Below, piece after piece: positions 51,728-60,306 of a stretch of DNA of 64,000 bases. This DNA is from Candidatus Gastranaerophilales bacterium. Lineage in GTDB: Bacteria; Cyanobacteriota; Vampirovibrionia; Gastranaerophilales; Gastranaerophilaceae. The stretch is from contig CALUYD010000002.1 of assembly GCA_944324915.1 (NCBI GenBank), positions 62,001 to 126,000 of the forward strand, given 5' to 3'. The number at the start of each line of letters is the position of its first letter. The stretch's first letter is position 1. The notes under the pieces are model-generated. The model was not told the origin of the DNA. It saw only the letters and a program-made list of their open reading frames with translations, and ran no database searches. The translations under genes and the position numbers were made by a program.

Positions 51728-52156
51728 ATGAGACACGGTCGTAAAATTCATAAGTTATCAAAAGCAGCTGATCAAAGAAAAGCGCTATTGCGTACTTTGG
51801 CATCTCAACTGTTTTTAAACGGCGAAATTACAACTACAATGGCTAGAGCAAAAGCTCTTAAACCATTTGCAGAATCAATCATTACTTTTGCTAAAAAAGG
51901 TGATTTAGCTGCTCGTCGTGAAGCTAAAAAAGACATTTATGATATCGAAACAGAAAAATATATTGATGTTGAAACAGGCGAATTATTTGATACATTGCCT
52001 GAAGGTAAAAAATTGCCAAAACAAACTGTTTTAAGACAATTATTCTCTGTAATCGGTAAAAAATACGCTACACGTAATGGTGGTTATACAAGAATCTTAA
52101 GATTAACACCACGTCGTGGCGATAACGCAGAAATGGCATTAATTCAGTTAGTTTAA
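51728..52156 (+). CDS. rplQ: 50S ribosomal protein L17
   Basis: 142 residues, about 15-25 more than the usual length because of an acidic insertion (YDIETEKYIDVETGELFDTL) before the conserved C-terminal GYTRILRLTPRRGDNA. N-terminus MRHGRKIHKLSKAADQRK is canonical. Stop shares one base with the truA start (TAATG). Confidence 0.98.
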   Translation: MRHGRKIHKLSKAADQRKALLRTLASQLFLNGEITTTMARAKALKPFAESIITFAKKGDLAARREAKKDIYDIETEKYIDVETGELFDTLPEGKKLPKQTVLRQLFSVIGKKYATRNGGYTRILRLTPRRGDNAEMALIQLV

Positions 52157-52941
52157 TGCTAAATCGTTACATTATCCGCTTTGAATTTCTTGGAACTGAT
52201 TTTTTTGGAAGCCAAAAGCAGCCGGATAAAAGAACAGTCCAAGGCGAAATAGAAAAAGCACTTTGTACATTGACAAAAGATAAAATTAATATCATTTTAG
52301 CAGGAAGAACTGACGCTAAAGTCAGCGCAAAATCTCAAGTTGCACATTTTGATTTAAAAGAAAAAATTGAATATATTGATAATTTTCTCTATAAATTAAA
52401 TTGTATTCTTCCTGATGATGTCAAAGTTTTTGAGCTTAGTGAAACATCTTGTGATTTTCATGCTCAAAAAAATGCAAAATATAAGCATTACAGATATGTA
52501 ATATTAAATAATCGTGTTGCTTCCGTTTTTAATAATTACGCTCTGTTTTATCCTTATAAAGAACTAAATATAGAAAGACTTAACCTATCTTTATCGTATT
52601 TGGTCGGACATCATGATTTTTCATCTTTTAAATCTAATTCTGATAACCCATATAACGATTGCATTATTTACTATGCAAAAGCTAAAAAAGAAAAGATTGA
52701 AAGAAATAATTTTATCTTTATAGATATTATAGGAAATAGATTTCTCTATAATATGGTAAGAACAATAATTGGCCAACTTCTTTTGATTGAGCGAAACGAC
52801 TTAAACCCAAGTGTAATGGATGAAGTTTTAAAATCAAAAGACAGAACAAAAGCAGCAAATGTCATGGACGCACAGCCTTTGTTTTTGGAGTATGTTGGCT
52901 ATGATAATGTAGACGAATATATTAAAAAAATAAACTCATAA
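52156..52941 (+). CDS. truA: tRNA pseudouridine(38-40) synthase TruA
   Basis: 261 residues. Catalytic aspartate D53 in LAGRTDAKVSAKSQVAHF, plus the family region YMVRTIIG-like FLYNMVRTIIGQLL. Modifies anticodon-stem positions 38-40. Location inside the ribosomal operon between rplQ and rplM is the cyanobacterial order. Overlaps rplQ by one base. Confidence 0.96.
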   Translation: MLNRYIIRFEFLGTDFFGSQKQPDKRTVQGEIEKALCTLTKDKINIILAGRTDAKVSAKSQVAHFDLKEKIEYIDNFLYKLNCILPDDVKVFELSETSCDFHAQKNAKYKHYRYVILNNRVASVFNNYALFYPYKELNIERLNLSLSYLVGHHDFSSFKSNSDNPYNDCIIYYAKAKKEKIERNNFIFIDIIGNRFLYNMVRTIIGQLLLIERNDLNPSVMDEVLKSKDRTKAANVMDAQPLFLEYVGYDNVDEYIKKINS

Positions 52942-52955
52942 AAGGAAGGTAAATA

Positions 52956-53396
52956 ATGAAAACATTTAGTGCAAAACCACTAGAAGTAGAAAGAAAATGG
53001 TATCTTATTGATGCTGATGGCGCTACTTTAGGTAGATTAGCAGTAGAAGTTGCAAATATTTTAAGAGGTAAAAATAAACCTCAATATACACCAAATGTTG
53101 ATACAGGTGATTTTGTAATTGTTATCAATGCTGATAAAATCCAAGTATCAGGTAAAAAAGAAACTGATAAATTATACAGATCTCACTCAGGTTTCCCTGG
53201 TGGTTTCAAAGAAATCAGCTTCAAAGCTATGATGGAAAAAGTTCCTACAAGAGCTATTGAAAAAGCAGTTAAAGGTATGCTTCCTCACAATACTCTTGGT
53301 GATGAACAATTCCAAAAATTAAAAGTTTACGCTGGTTCAGAGCACCCACATGCAGCTCAAAAACCTGTTGTATATGAATTAAAAGGAGATAAGTAA
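52956..53396 (+). CDS. rplM: 50S ribosomal protein L13
   Basis: 146 residues. [45 protein letters not shown] and [12 protein letters not shown] are typical. AAGGAAGG ribosome site. Stop overlaps the rpsI ATG by one base. Confidence 0.99.
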   Translation: MKTFSAKPLEVERKWYLIDADGATLGRLAVEVANILRGKNKPQYTPNVDTGDFVIVINADKIQVSGKKETDKLYRSHSGFPGGFKEISFKAMMEKVPTRAIEKAVKGMLPHNTLGDEQFQKLKVYAGSEHPHAAQKPVVYELKGDK

Positions 53397-53797
53397 TGGC
53401 TGATAACAAAAATGAAATCGTAAAAACAGGTCGCAGAAAATGTTCAATTGCTGTTGCTAAGGTTGTATCTGGTAAAGGCAGAATTTTTGTTAACGGCAAA
53501 ACATTAAAAGGTTACTTTGGTAACAGACCATCATTAGAAATGTCTATTTTTAGACCATTAGTTTTAACTGAAAATCAAGATAAATTTGATATCAGAGTTA
53601 AAGCTATCGGCGGTGGTGTTTCAGCTCAAGCTGACGCTATCCAATTAGCTATTTCTCGTGCGTTAGTTGAAATGAACGAAGAATATAGACCAACTTTAAA
53701 ACAAGAAGGTTTGTTAACTCGTGACGCTCGTATTAAAGAACGTAAAAAATACGGTCGCAAACGCGCAAGAAAAAGATTCCAATTCTCAAAAAGATAG
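53396..53797 (+). CDS. rpsI: 30S ribosomal protein S9
   Basis: 133 residues. TGRRKCSIAVAKVV, VKAIGGGVSAQADAIQLA, LTRDARIKERKKYGRK and the C-terminal RFQFSKR that reaches the P-site tRNA. Last gene of the operon (no rpmE follows as in cyanobacteria). Confidence 0.99.
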   Translation: MADNKNEIVKTGRRKCSIAVAKVVSGKGRIFVNGKTLKGYFGNRPSLEMSIFRPLVLTENQDKFDIRVKAIGGGVSAQADAIQLAISRALVEMNEEYRPTLKQEGLLTRDARIKERKKYGRKRARKRFQFSKR

Positions 53798-53813
53798 AAA
53801 TCAATTTTATACA

Positions 53814-53841
53814 AAAAACCGCTCCAAAAGAGCGGTTTTTA
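53814..53841 (+). terminator. terminator of the ribosomal operon
   Basis: 11-base stem AAAAACCGCTC / GAGCGGTTTTT with five-base loop, followed by an A and further T residues. Confidence 0.92.
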
Positions 53842-53864
53842 TTTTGCTAAAAATTCAATTTTTT

Positions 53865-53906
53865 GTTGTAATTACAACCATAAAATAATAAAATATACTA
53901 TATAAT
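53865..53906 (+). promoter_or_regulatory. promoter with perfect GTTGTAATTACAAC operator
   Basis: GTTGTAATTACAAC (53865-53878) is a perfect 14-bp palindrome. TTACAA inside it (53872-53877) and TATACT at 53894-53899 are 16 bases apart, so the palindrome covers the likely -35 box. A second -10 candidate TATAAT lies at 53901-53906. Matches the pfl operator at 18166 except for one base. Confidence 0.7.
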
Positions 53907-53928
53907 GAATTATGTAAAAGGAGCAAAA

Positions 53929-54441
53929 ATGTCGCAAGAATACGTTAAAAAAGGCAAGGCTTTTAAATTTGGGGATAATATTTCAACAGATCATATTGCG
54001 CCTGGGCGCTTGTTTCATTTAAGAAACGATTTAGTTGAATTTTCAAAACATGTTTTAGAAGACGCTGACCCAACTTTTGCTTCAAAAGTGCAAAAAGGTG
54101 ATTTTGTTGTTGCAGGAAATAATTTTGGACTAGGTTCAAGCAGAGAACATGCTCCTCAAATTATAAAAATAGCAGGCGTTGGTGCTGTTATTGCAAAATC
54201 ATTTGCAAGAATTTTTTATAGAAATGCAATTAATATCGGTTTGTTAGCTATTGAATGTGATACAGATAAAATTGATGCAGGAGATGAACTAGAGCTTGAC
54301 ATTAAAAAAGGTATCTTAAAAGATATAACTAAAAATATTGAACTTGAGATAACTCCATTGCCTGATGTTATGATTAAATTATTAGCTGATGGCGGTCTGG
54401 TTGAGCATCTAAATAAGAATGGAGATTTTAAACTTGTCTAA
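53929..54441 (+). CDS. 3-isopropylmalate dehydratase/aconitase-type small subunit (LeuD-like)
   Basis: 170 residues from ATG 53929 (AAAGGAG seven bases upstream; an ATG at 53905 has none). Swivel-domain motif FGDNISTDHIAPGR, NFGLGSSREHAPQ, AKSFARIFYRNAINIG and the rest match LeuD and homoaconitase small subunits. The substrate-loop after PGR reads LFHLRN, which does not settle the substrate. No large subunit is adjacent. With the following IDH-like gene it may act in leucine or 2-oxoglutarate synthesis. Confidence 0.9.
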   Translation: MSQEYVKKGKAFKFGDNISTDHIAPGRLFHLRNDLVEFSKHVLEDADPTFASKVQKGDFVVAGNNFGLGSSREHAPQIIKIAGVGAVIAKSFARIFYRNAINIGLLAIECDTDKIDAGDELELDIKKGILKDITKNIELEITPLPDVMIKLLADGGLVEHLNKNGDFKLV

Positions 54442-55447
54442 AATACATAATATTACACTTATTGATGGCGATGGTATAGGTCCTGAAATAACTGAAGCAG
54501 TTGTAAAAATAATTGAAGCAGCAGGCGTTAAGATTAATTGGGATAAGCAATTAGCGGGAATTAGAGCTTATGAAAAATATAATTCTGTTTTACCGGATGA
54601 AACAATAAAATCGATAGAAAAAAATAAAATTGCACTGAAAGCCCCTATTACAACACCTATCGGAACAGGTTTTAAATCGGTAAATGTTCAATTAAGAAGA
54701 CATTTTGATTTATATGCAAATGTTAGACCAAGCAAAAATATTCCATCAATCAAAACTCCTTTTGATAATGTGGATTTGGTGATTGTTCGAGAAAACACTG
54801 AAGATATTTATGCAGGGATTGAAAATGTAATCGATAATGATACAATCCATGGCGTTAAATTAATCACAAAAAAAGGATGTGAAAGAATTTGTAAATTTGC
54901 TTTTGATTATGCAATAAAAAATAATCGAAAAAAAGTTGGTGTAGTTACAAAAGCAAATATTTCAAAACTTGCTGATGGTATGTTTTTAAATACTTTTAGA
55001 GAAGTGTTGCAAAACTACCCTCAAATTGAAACTCATGAAATCTTAGTTGATAATTTATGTATGCAATTAGTTCAAAATCCTTCTCAATTTGATGTTTTGG
55101 TTATGCCTAATTTATATGGTGATATAGTATCAGATTTATGTGCAGGTTTAATTGGTGGTCTTGGAGTTGCTCAAAGTGCAAATATAGGATATGATTGCGC
55201 TATTTTTGAAGCAGTCCATGGAAGTGCTCCTGATATTGCAAATAAAGGTATAGCAAACCCCACAGGGTTATTGAGAAGTGCGGTTATGATGTTGAATTAT
55301 ATAGATGAAAAAGATTCAGCTAAAAAAATTGAAAACGCTCTTTTTGAAGTTATGAAAGAGGGAAAATATTTAACTAAAGACTTGGGCGGATCTGCCACAA
55401 CAAAAGAATTTAGTGAAGAAATTATAAAAAAGTTATCAGTTAATTAA
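54434..55447 (+). CDS. isocitrate/isopropylmalate dehydrogenase family (NAD-IDH-like)
   Basis: Decarboxylating beta-hydroxyacid dehydrogenase. Start taken as TTG 54434 with GGAG ten bases upstream; an ATG at 54419 would add five residues. 337 residues. Substrate region SVNVQLRRHFDLYANVRP is of the type seen in NAD isocitrate dehydrogenase (xxLRxxFDLYANVRP) rather than LeuB (ALRKxLxLFANLRP). Other signatures: IDGDGIGPEI, IVRENTEDIYAGIE, MPNLYGDIVSDLCAG, EAVHGSAPDIANKG. Overlaps the LeuD-like stop. The isocitrate reading is inference. Confidence 0.85.
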   Translation: MSKIHNITLIDGDGIGPEITEAVVKIIEAAGVKINWDKQLAGIRAYEKYNSVLPDETIKSIEKNKIALKAPITTPIGTGFKSVNVQLRRHFDLYANVRPSKNIPSIKTPFDNVDLVIVRENTEDIYAGIENVIDNDTIHGVKLITKKGCERICKFAFDYAIKNNRKKVGVVTKANISKLADGMFLNTFREVLQNYPQIETHEILVDNLCMQLVQNPSQFDVLVMPNLYGDIVSDLCAGLIGGLGVAQSANIGYDCAIFEAVHGSAPDIANKGIANPTGLLRSAVMMLNYIDEKDSAKKIENALFEVMKEGKYLTKDLGGSATTKEFSEEIIKKLSVN

Positions 55448-55459
55448 GGAGATAAAAAT

Positions 55460-55996
55460 ATGACAAAATGGGTATGTGCAGTATGTGGTTACACAGTAGA
55501 ACAAGAAGAAAAACCGGAAGTATGTCCATTATGTAAGGCAACAAAATTCAATAAAGTTGAAGAAGGTGTTGGTTTTGCATGTGAACACAAAATCGGAGAT
55601 GGTATTGTAGAAGATGCTGAAGTTACAAAAGGCTTAAAAGAACACTTTATGGGTGAATGCTCTGAAGTCGGTATGTATCTTGCAATGTCAAGAGTAGCTG
55701 ATAGAGAAGGTTATCCTGAAGTTGCTGAAGCATATAAAAGAATAGCTTTTGAAGAAGCAGAACATGCTGCAAAATTTGCTGAATTATTAGGTGAAGTTGT
55801 AAGTGCCTCAACAAAAGAAAATCTTCAAGCTAGAGTTGACGCTGAAACAGGCGCTTGCAAAGCAAAATTAGATATTGCAGTTAGAGCAAAACAATTAGGC
55901 TATGACGCTATTCATGATACAGTTCATGAAATGGCAAAAGACGAAGCTCGTCATGGTGCAGCATTTAAAGGTCTTTTAAACAGATATTTTAATTAA
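55460..55996 (+). CDS. rubrerythrin with N-terminal rubredoxin domain (reverse-type)
   Basis: NADH-linked hydrogen peroxide reductase of anaerobes. 178 residues. Rubredoxin centre C6, C9, C22 and C25 at the N-terminus, diiron four-helix domain behind it ([45 protein letters not shown]). The rubredoxin part first, catalytic part second is the order of reverse rubrerythrins. AAGGAG site 12 bases after the IDH-like stop. Shares the promoter with the palindromic operator. Confidence 0.95.
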   Translation: MTKWVCAVCGYTVEQEEKPEVCPLCKATKFNKVEEGVGFACEHKIGDGIVEDAEVTKGLKEHFMGECSEVGMYLAMSRVADREGYPEVAEAYKRIAFEEAEHAAKFAELLGEVVSASTKENLQARVDAETGACKAKLDIAVRAKQLGYDAIHDTVHEMAKDEARHGAAFKGLLNRYFN

Positions 55997-56014
55997 TTAA
56001 TAAGTTAAAATATA

Positions 56015-56043
56015 AAAAATCGCCTCTTTGGGGCGATTTTTTT
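56015..56043. terminator. terminator after rubrerythrin (bidirectional)
   Basis: Ten-base stem AAAAATCGCC / GGCGATTTTT with seven-base loop and extra T residues; overlaps the last codon of the minus-strand yraN. Confidence 0.9.
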
Positions 56044-56401
56044 ATAGGGAAATATTTTCAATAAAATCAATTTTTTTTATTTCATTTTTTTCTAAAAGTA
56101 TACCTATGGCATCTATCTGATAGGCTTTATATGCTTTATTTGAACTATTTATATATTTCATAGCGCAAGAATATATTTGATTTAATTTAGCAGGGGTTAT
56201 GGCTTCTAGTGCCTTTCCAAAGTATTCTTGAGTTCTTGTTTTAACTTCTACAAAATGCAGTATGTTTGATTTTAGCGCAATAATATCAATTTCAGCTATT
56301 TTTGAATATCTGTAATTTGTTTCTAAGATTTTATAGCCTTTTTTTATTAAGAAATTTTGTGCTATTTCTTCGCCATATTTACCAATTGTTTTATTTGTCA
56401 T
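56042..56401 (-). CDS. yraN: YraN family protein (UPF0102)
   Basis: 119 residues with the restriction-endonuclease-like fold: NKTIGKYGEEIAQNFLIKKGY, IDIIALKSNILHFVEVKTR (PD-(D/E)xK-type active site D...E-V-K). Family members are linked to DNA uptake and processing but not biochemically defined in most bacteria. Divergent from gatA with 39 bases between starts. Confidence 0.93.
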   Translation of the reverse strand: MTNKTIGKYGEEIAQNFLIKKGYKILETNYRYSKIAEIDIIALKSNILHFVEVKTRTQEYFGKALEAITPAKLNQIYSCAMKYINSSNKAYKAYQIDAIGILLEKNEIKKIDFIENISL

Positions 56402-56440
56402 AAAATAATTTTAAGACAAATATTATATGGAGTAAAATTA

Positions 56441-57901
56441 ATGGAATTGCTTAAAAAGACTGCGCTTGAGCAACATAAAGCTCTTATAAACAAAGAAGTT
56501 AGCGCGCTTGAACTTACAAAAGCCTCAATTGAAAGAATAGAAAAACTAGATTCTACATTAGGTTCATTTAATTCAACAACATTTGATTCTGCGATAGAAA
56601 CAGCTAAAAAAGTTGATGAAAAAATAGCTAAAAATGAAGAAATACCAATGCTTGCGGGTATTCCTACCGCATTAAAAGATAATATGAACATGATTGGTTC
56701 AAAAACAACATGCTCATCAAAAATTTTAGAAAATTTTGTATCACCTTATGATGCTACAATTACAACTAAATTAAAAGAAAATCTTGTTCCGATATTGGGA
56801 AAAGCAAACCTGGATGAATTTGCAATGGGTTCAAGTAATGAAAATTCAGCATTTAAAATCGTTAGAAATCCATATAATTTAGATAAAGTCCCTGGTGGTT
56901 CTTCAGGCGGTTCTGCTGCTAGCGTTAGTGCAAGCGAAGTTACTTTATCATTAGGTTCTGATACAGGCGGTTCTATAAGACTTCCTGCGTCTTTCTGCGG
57001 TATTAATGGTTTTAAACCTACTTATGGTAGAGTTTCAAGATATGGTTTAATTGCTTTTGCTTCTTCATTGGACCAAATCGGACCATTCGGAAGAAGTATA
57101 GAAGATATTACTCTTTTATATGAGGCAATAGCAGGTTACGATTCTAAGGATTCAACATCATTAAAACTTGAAGTAGGAGATATTTTTAATAACCTTAAAA
57201 AAGATATTAAAGGCTTAAAAGTTGGGGTTATTAAAGAATTAATGGCAGAAGGTGTTGAAGATGATGTAAAAACTTCAGTAGAAAATGCTATAAAAACTTA
57301 TGAAAAATTAGGTGCTGAAATTATTGAAATCTCATTACCTTTATTAAAACATTCAATCGGTGTTTATTATATTGTTGCAACTGCTGAAGCAAGCTCAAAT
57401 TTAGCTCGTTTTGACGGTGTTAAATATGGATATAGAGCGCAAAATTGCGAAAACTTATTAGATATGTATTGTAAAACTCGCGCTGAAGGCTTTGGACCCG
57501 AAGTTAAAAGAAGAATAATGCTTGGAACTTATGCTTTATCAAGCGGTTACTATGATGCATATTATAAAAAAGCTCAACAATTAAGAAGATTAATCGCAAA
57601 TGATTTTAATAAAGCATTTGAAAAAGTAGATATTTTGGTTTCTCCAACTTGTCCTACAACTGCTTTTGACTTAAATTCAAGAGCAGATAACCCACTAGCA
57701 ATGTATTTAACAGATATCGCCACAATTTCATCTAACCTTGTTGGCGCTCCTGCGTTATCTATGCCTTGTGGTTTTGATAAAAATGGTATGCCGATTGGTT
57801 TACAAGTTATTGCTAAAAACTTAGATGAATTAACTTTATTGCAAAGTGCTTATGCGCTAGAGCAAGAACTTGGTGTTTATACTCAAAGACCAAATATTTA
57901 A
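56441..57901 (+). CDS. gatA: aspartyl/glutamyl-tRNA amidotransferase subunit A
   Basis: 486 residues from ATG 56441 (GGAG eight bases upstream). Amidase signature with catalytic Lys in TALKDNM, Ser-rich PGGSSGGSAASVSA (cis-Ser and nucleophile) and TGGSIRLPASFCG. Makes Gln-tRNA(Gln)/Asn-tRNA(Asn) with GatB and GatC, which are not in the window, as often in cyanobacterial relatives. Single gene with its own terminator. Confidence 0.97.
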   Translation: MELLKKTALEQHKALINKEVSALELTKASIERIEKLDSTLGSFNSTTFDSAIETAKKVDEKIAKNEEIPMLAGIPTALKDNMNMIGSKTTCSSKILENFVSPYDATITTKLKENLVPILGKANLDEFAMGSSNENSAFKIVRNPYNLDKVPGGSSGGSAASVSASEVTLSLGSDTGGSIRLPASFCGINGFKPTYGRVSRYGLIAFASSLDQIGPFGRSIEDITLLYEAIAGYDSKDSTSLKLEVGDIFNNLKKDIKGLKVGVIKELMAEGVEDDVKTSVENAIKTYEKLGAEIIEISLPLLKHSIGVYYIVATAEASSNLARFDGVKYGYRAQNCENLLDMYCKTRAEGFGPEVKRRIMLGTYALSSGYYDAYYKKAQQLRRLIANDFNKAFEKVDILVSPTCPTTAFDLNSRADNPLAMYLTDIATISSNLVGAPALSMPCGFDKNGMPIGLQVIAKNLDELTLLQSAYALEQELGVYTQRPNI

Positions 57902-57915
57902 AAATAAAAATTCAT

Positions 57916-57944
57916 AAAAAAAGCTCTTAATTGAGCTTTTTTTT
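57916..57944 (+). terminator. terminator after gatA
   Basis: 11-base stem AAAAAAAGCTC / GAGCTTTTTTT with a six-base loop TTAATT and eight T residues. Confidence 0.9.
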
Positions 57945-57996
57945 GCGCAAAAAATTTTATTCAGATGTTTTAATACATTTGCTAAGGAATATAAAA

Positions 57997-59148
57997 ATGA
58001 AAATAACAAGTATTAATAACAATATCGTATATCGAAGAAATAATGCAAAAAATAGCAATATAACAAGACCTTCAGTTTCATATAATAATTTTGATAAATT
58101 AGATATTAAAAAAGCCGATAAAATCTCTTTCACAGGAAGAGAAGAAATTTTATTAAAGTTAGAAGCAAAAAAATTATTGTTTGAAGCTAAAAGAATTTTT
58201 TCAGAACTTAAAGATTTAAGAGATAATTCTTATGTTGTTTTAGCTAATTCTGTTGATATTAAGAAATTTGCAGATGAAGTTTTAGAAAAATCTCCAAGCA
58301 TTTTAGATGATGCAAGAAAAAAATATAACCATGGAAAATTAAGAAAATTTAAACCAATTATGGATGATAAAGATAGGGTTGCAAGAGATTATTTACAGTT
58401 AGGTGATAAATTTGTTATTGAAGATTATAAAGATTATCGTCTTGAAGAAAAAGTAATATATGATGAGAATTCAATAAGCATGTTTAAAAGAAATCCGCAA
58501 ACAGGTAAGTTTGATATGTGGGTTTTTGATATTGAAGATGGTTCTTTAGTTCAATTTGGTAGAGATGTTATAATAAATGAAGTTAAAAATAGTTATAGTG
58601 CAAAAGAACAGCTAATTTTTGAAGATAATAAGCTCTACACTTGTGATTTAGATTATATTTACATAGATGGTCAAGACGAATATTCAACTCAACAATATGA
58701 ATTTTCAAATAATAATTTAAGCAGTTATTTCTTAGGTAAAAAAGTAGATTATAATAACGCTTCAGTTAAGGCAAGTGAGTATTATGTATTTGATGGACCT
58801 GTTTTATTGAATGCTTATAAAAAATATTCATCATTTGATGATGGTTCTATGCAATTTGGTGAAACATACGGATATGATGAAAATGGTGAAGGAACCTCTT
58901 GTTTGGTTGGTTTAAAACGTCAAGCAGATGGTGCAAGTACAACTAAAAAAGCTTTCTATTTTAATGAAAACGGATTAAATAATGTAAGGGTTAATATTAC
59001 TGCAAAAGAAAATTTAGATGGAAAAATCTCTACTTTTTCAGCTAGAATGTATACTTTTGATGATGTTGAACCGATAGAATGTTTTATAGGTGCTTCTCAA
59101 GCAACCGATACTGATGTAAGATGTGAAAGAGCGGTTAAATTAAAGTAG
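57997..59148 (+). CDS. hypothetical protein, paralogue 1 of a tandem pair
   Basis: 383 residues from ATG 57997 (AAGGAA nine bases upstream). N-terminus MKITSINNN and the segment KISFTGREE (F45-T-G47) resemble the start of the next gene. After a helical part (RIFSELKDLRDNSYVVLA) come repeated beta segments like DxYxLEEKVIYDENSISMF, GQDEYSTQQYEFSNNNL, YVFDGPVLLNAYKKYSS, a D-G/N-x-L pattern similar to MORN-like or toxin-system repeats. Function unknown; no signal peptide. Confidence 0.75.
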   Translation: MKITSINNNIVYRRNNAKNSNITRPSVSYNNFDKLDIKKADKISFTGREEILLKLEAKKLLFEAKRIFSELKDLRDNSYVVLANSVDIKKFADEVLEKSPSILDDARKKYNHGKLRKFKPIMDDKDRVARDYLQLGDKFVIEDYKDYRLEEKVIYDENSISMFKRNPQTGKFDMWVFDIEDGSLVQFGRDVIINEVKNSYSAKEQLIFEDNKLYTCDLDYIYIDGQDEYSTQQYEFSNNNLSSYFLGKKVDYNNASVKASEYYVFDGPVLLNAYKKYSSFDDGSMQFGETYGYDENGEGTSCLVGLKRQADGASTTKKAFYFNENGLNNVRVNITAKENLDGKISTFSARMYTFDDVEPIECFIGASQATDTDVRCERAVKLK

Positions 59149-59154
59149 TTTATT

Positions 59155-60306
59155 ATGAAAATAAATTCAATAAAAATTTATAATAACTATAATTTAAATT
59201 CTGCAAACAGGCAAAAAGCCCATGGAGTGCAAGTTCAAGCTGATAAAATTTCTTTAAATAATATTCAATTTAAGGGTGCTGCTGATGTTTTTATTGGTTT
59301 AAATGAAAACATTGGAATAAGAAGACAAGCCTTTGAATTACAAAAAGAAGCAGAAACAGTCAAGAAAAAAGCCTCTGAAATAATTAAAGCAGGAGATTTT
59401 AGAATTAATCATTTAGCAGGGAAAGTGCTGGATAATTCAAGACAAATTTCTGCTCAATCAAAAGAAGTTTTAGAAGAAGCAATTACAAATATTAAAGCCT
59501 TAAAAGATAACGGTTATGTGATAGATATAGATAATAACATTACAAGGACTTTTACTATTGATAAAAATGGCACAGGCGTTTTAAATGAATTAGAAGGCGA
59601 TAAACTTGTAAGACAATCTATATATAACGGTAGAGAATTAATTGTTTTTGATTATAGTGATGAAAATTCAACTAACTATTGCGTTTTTGATTTAAAAACA
59701 AAACAATTAATTGAATTTGCTCAAGGCTTAAAAATAGAAGGCAAAGTTCGAACAATTGAAAACAGATACTGTTATAAAGATGGTCAATTATCAACATATG
59801 AATATAAATATCGAACAGAAGATAAACAAAATAAAAGTGCGCTAGATAGATATGTTTTTGATGACGGTAATTTATCTGAATTTTATAAAAATTATTTCAA
59901 AGATTTTAAAGGACTCGAAAGAAGTATCTCTGAATTTGTTTTTCATCAAAATAAATTAGTTGAGTATAAATATATTTCAAGCGTACAAGAAGATGTTGGC
60001 GAAAATTCTTTGGAAGATTATTTATTTCAAAATGGTGTTTTAAAATCTTGCGACAAGGGAAATGTCGTAAAATATGGCATTTCTGATGTTACAAAGAAAA
60101 GATATGAATTTTTAAATGGTGAAATATCAAGGGTTGAATTAGGCGTTGATGTTGATGAGGATAGTACAAAAAGAATAAAACAAGCGTTTGATTTTACATC
60201 ACAAGGCAAGAAATTATTCAAATATACTCAAGATTTTCAAATGGATTTAAAACAAAATCCCGCCTCTAAAGAAGACGGGACATCTAAAAAATCTATTTAT
60301 TTTTAA
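59155..60306 (+). CDS. hypothetical protein, paralogue 2 of a tandem pair
   Basis: Also 383 residues and similar throughout: MKINSIKIYN start, NNIQFKGAAD (F39-K-G41), a helical stretch (FELQKEAETVKKKASEI), then repeats such as YRTEDKQNKSALDRYVFDDG, NLSEFYKNYFKDFKGLE and YKDGQLSTYEYKY. Seven bases after paralogue 1, so they form one transcript after a local duplication. Function unknown. Confidence 0.75.
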   Translation: MKINSIKIYNNYNLNSANRQKAHGVQVQADKISLNNIQFKGAADVFIGLNENIGIRRQAFELQKEAETVKKKASEIIKAGDFRINHLAGKVLDNSRQISAQSKEVLEEAITNIKALKDNGYVIDIDNNITRTFTIDKNGTGVLNELEGDKLVRQSIYNGRELIVFDYSDENSTNYCVFDLKTKQLIEFAQGLKIEGKVRTIENRYCYKDGQLSTYEYKYRTEDKQNKSALDRYVFDDGNLSEFYKNYFKDFKGLERSISEFVFHQNKLVEYKYISSVQEDVGENSLEDYLFQNGVLKSCDKGNVVKYGISDVTKKRYEFLNGEISRVELGVDVDEDSTKRIKQAFDFTSQGKKLFKYTQDFQMDLKQNPASKEDGTSKKSIYF

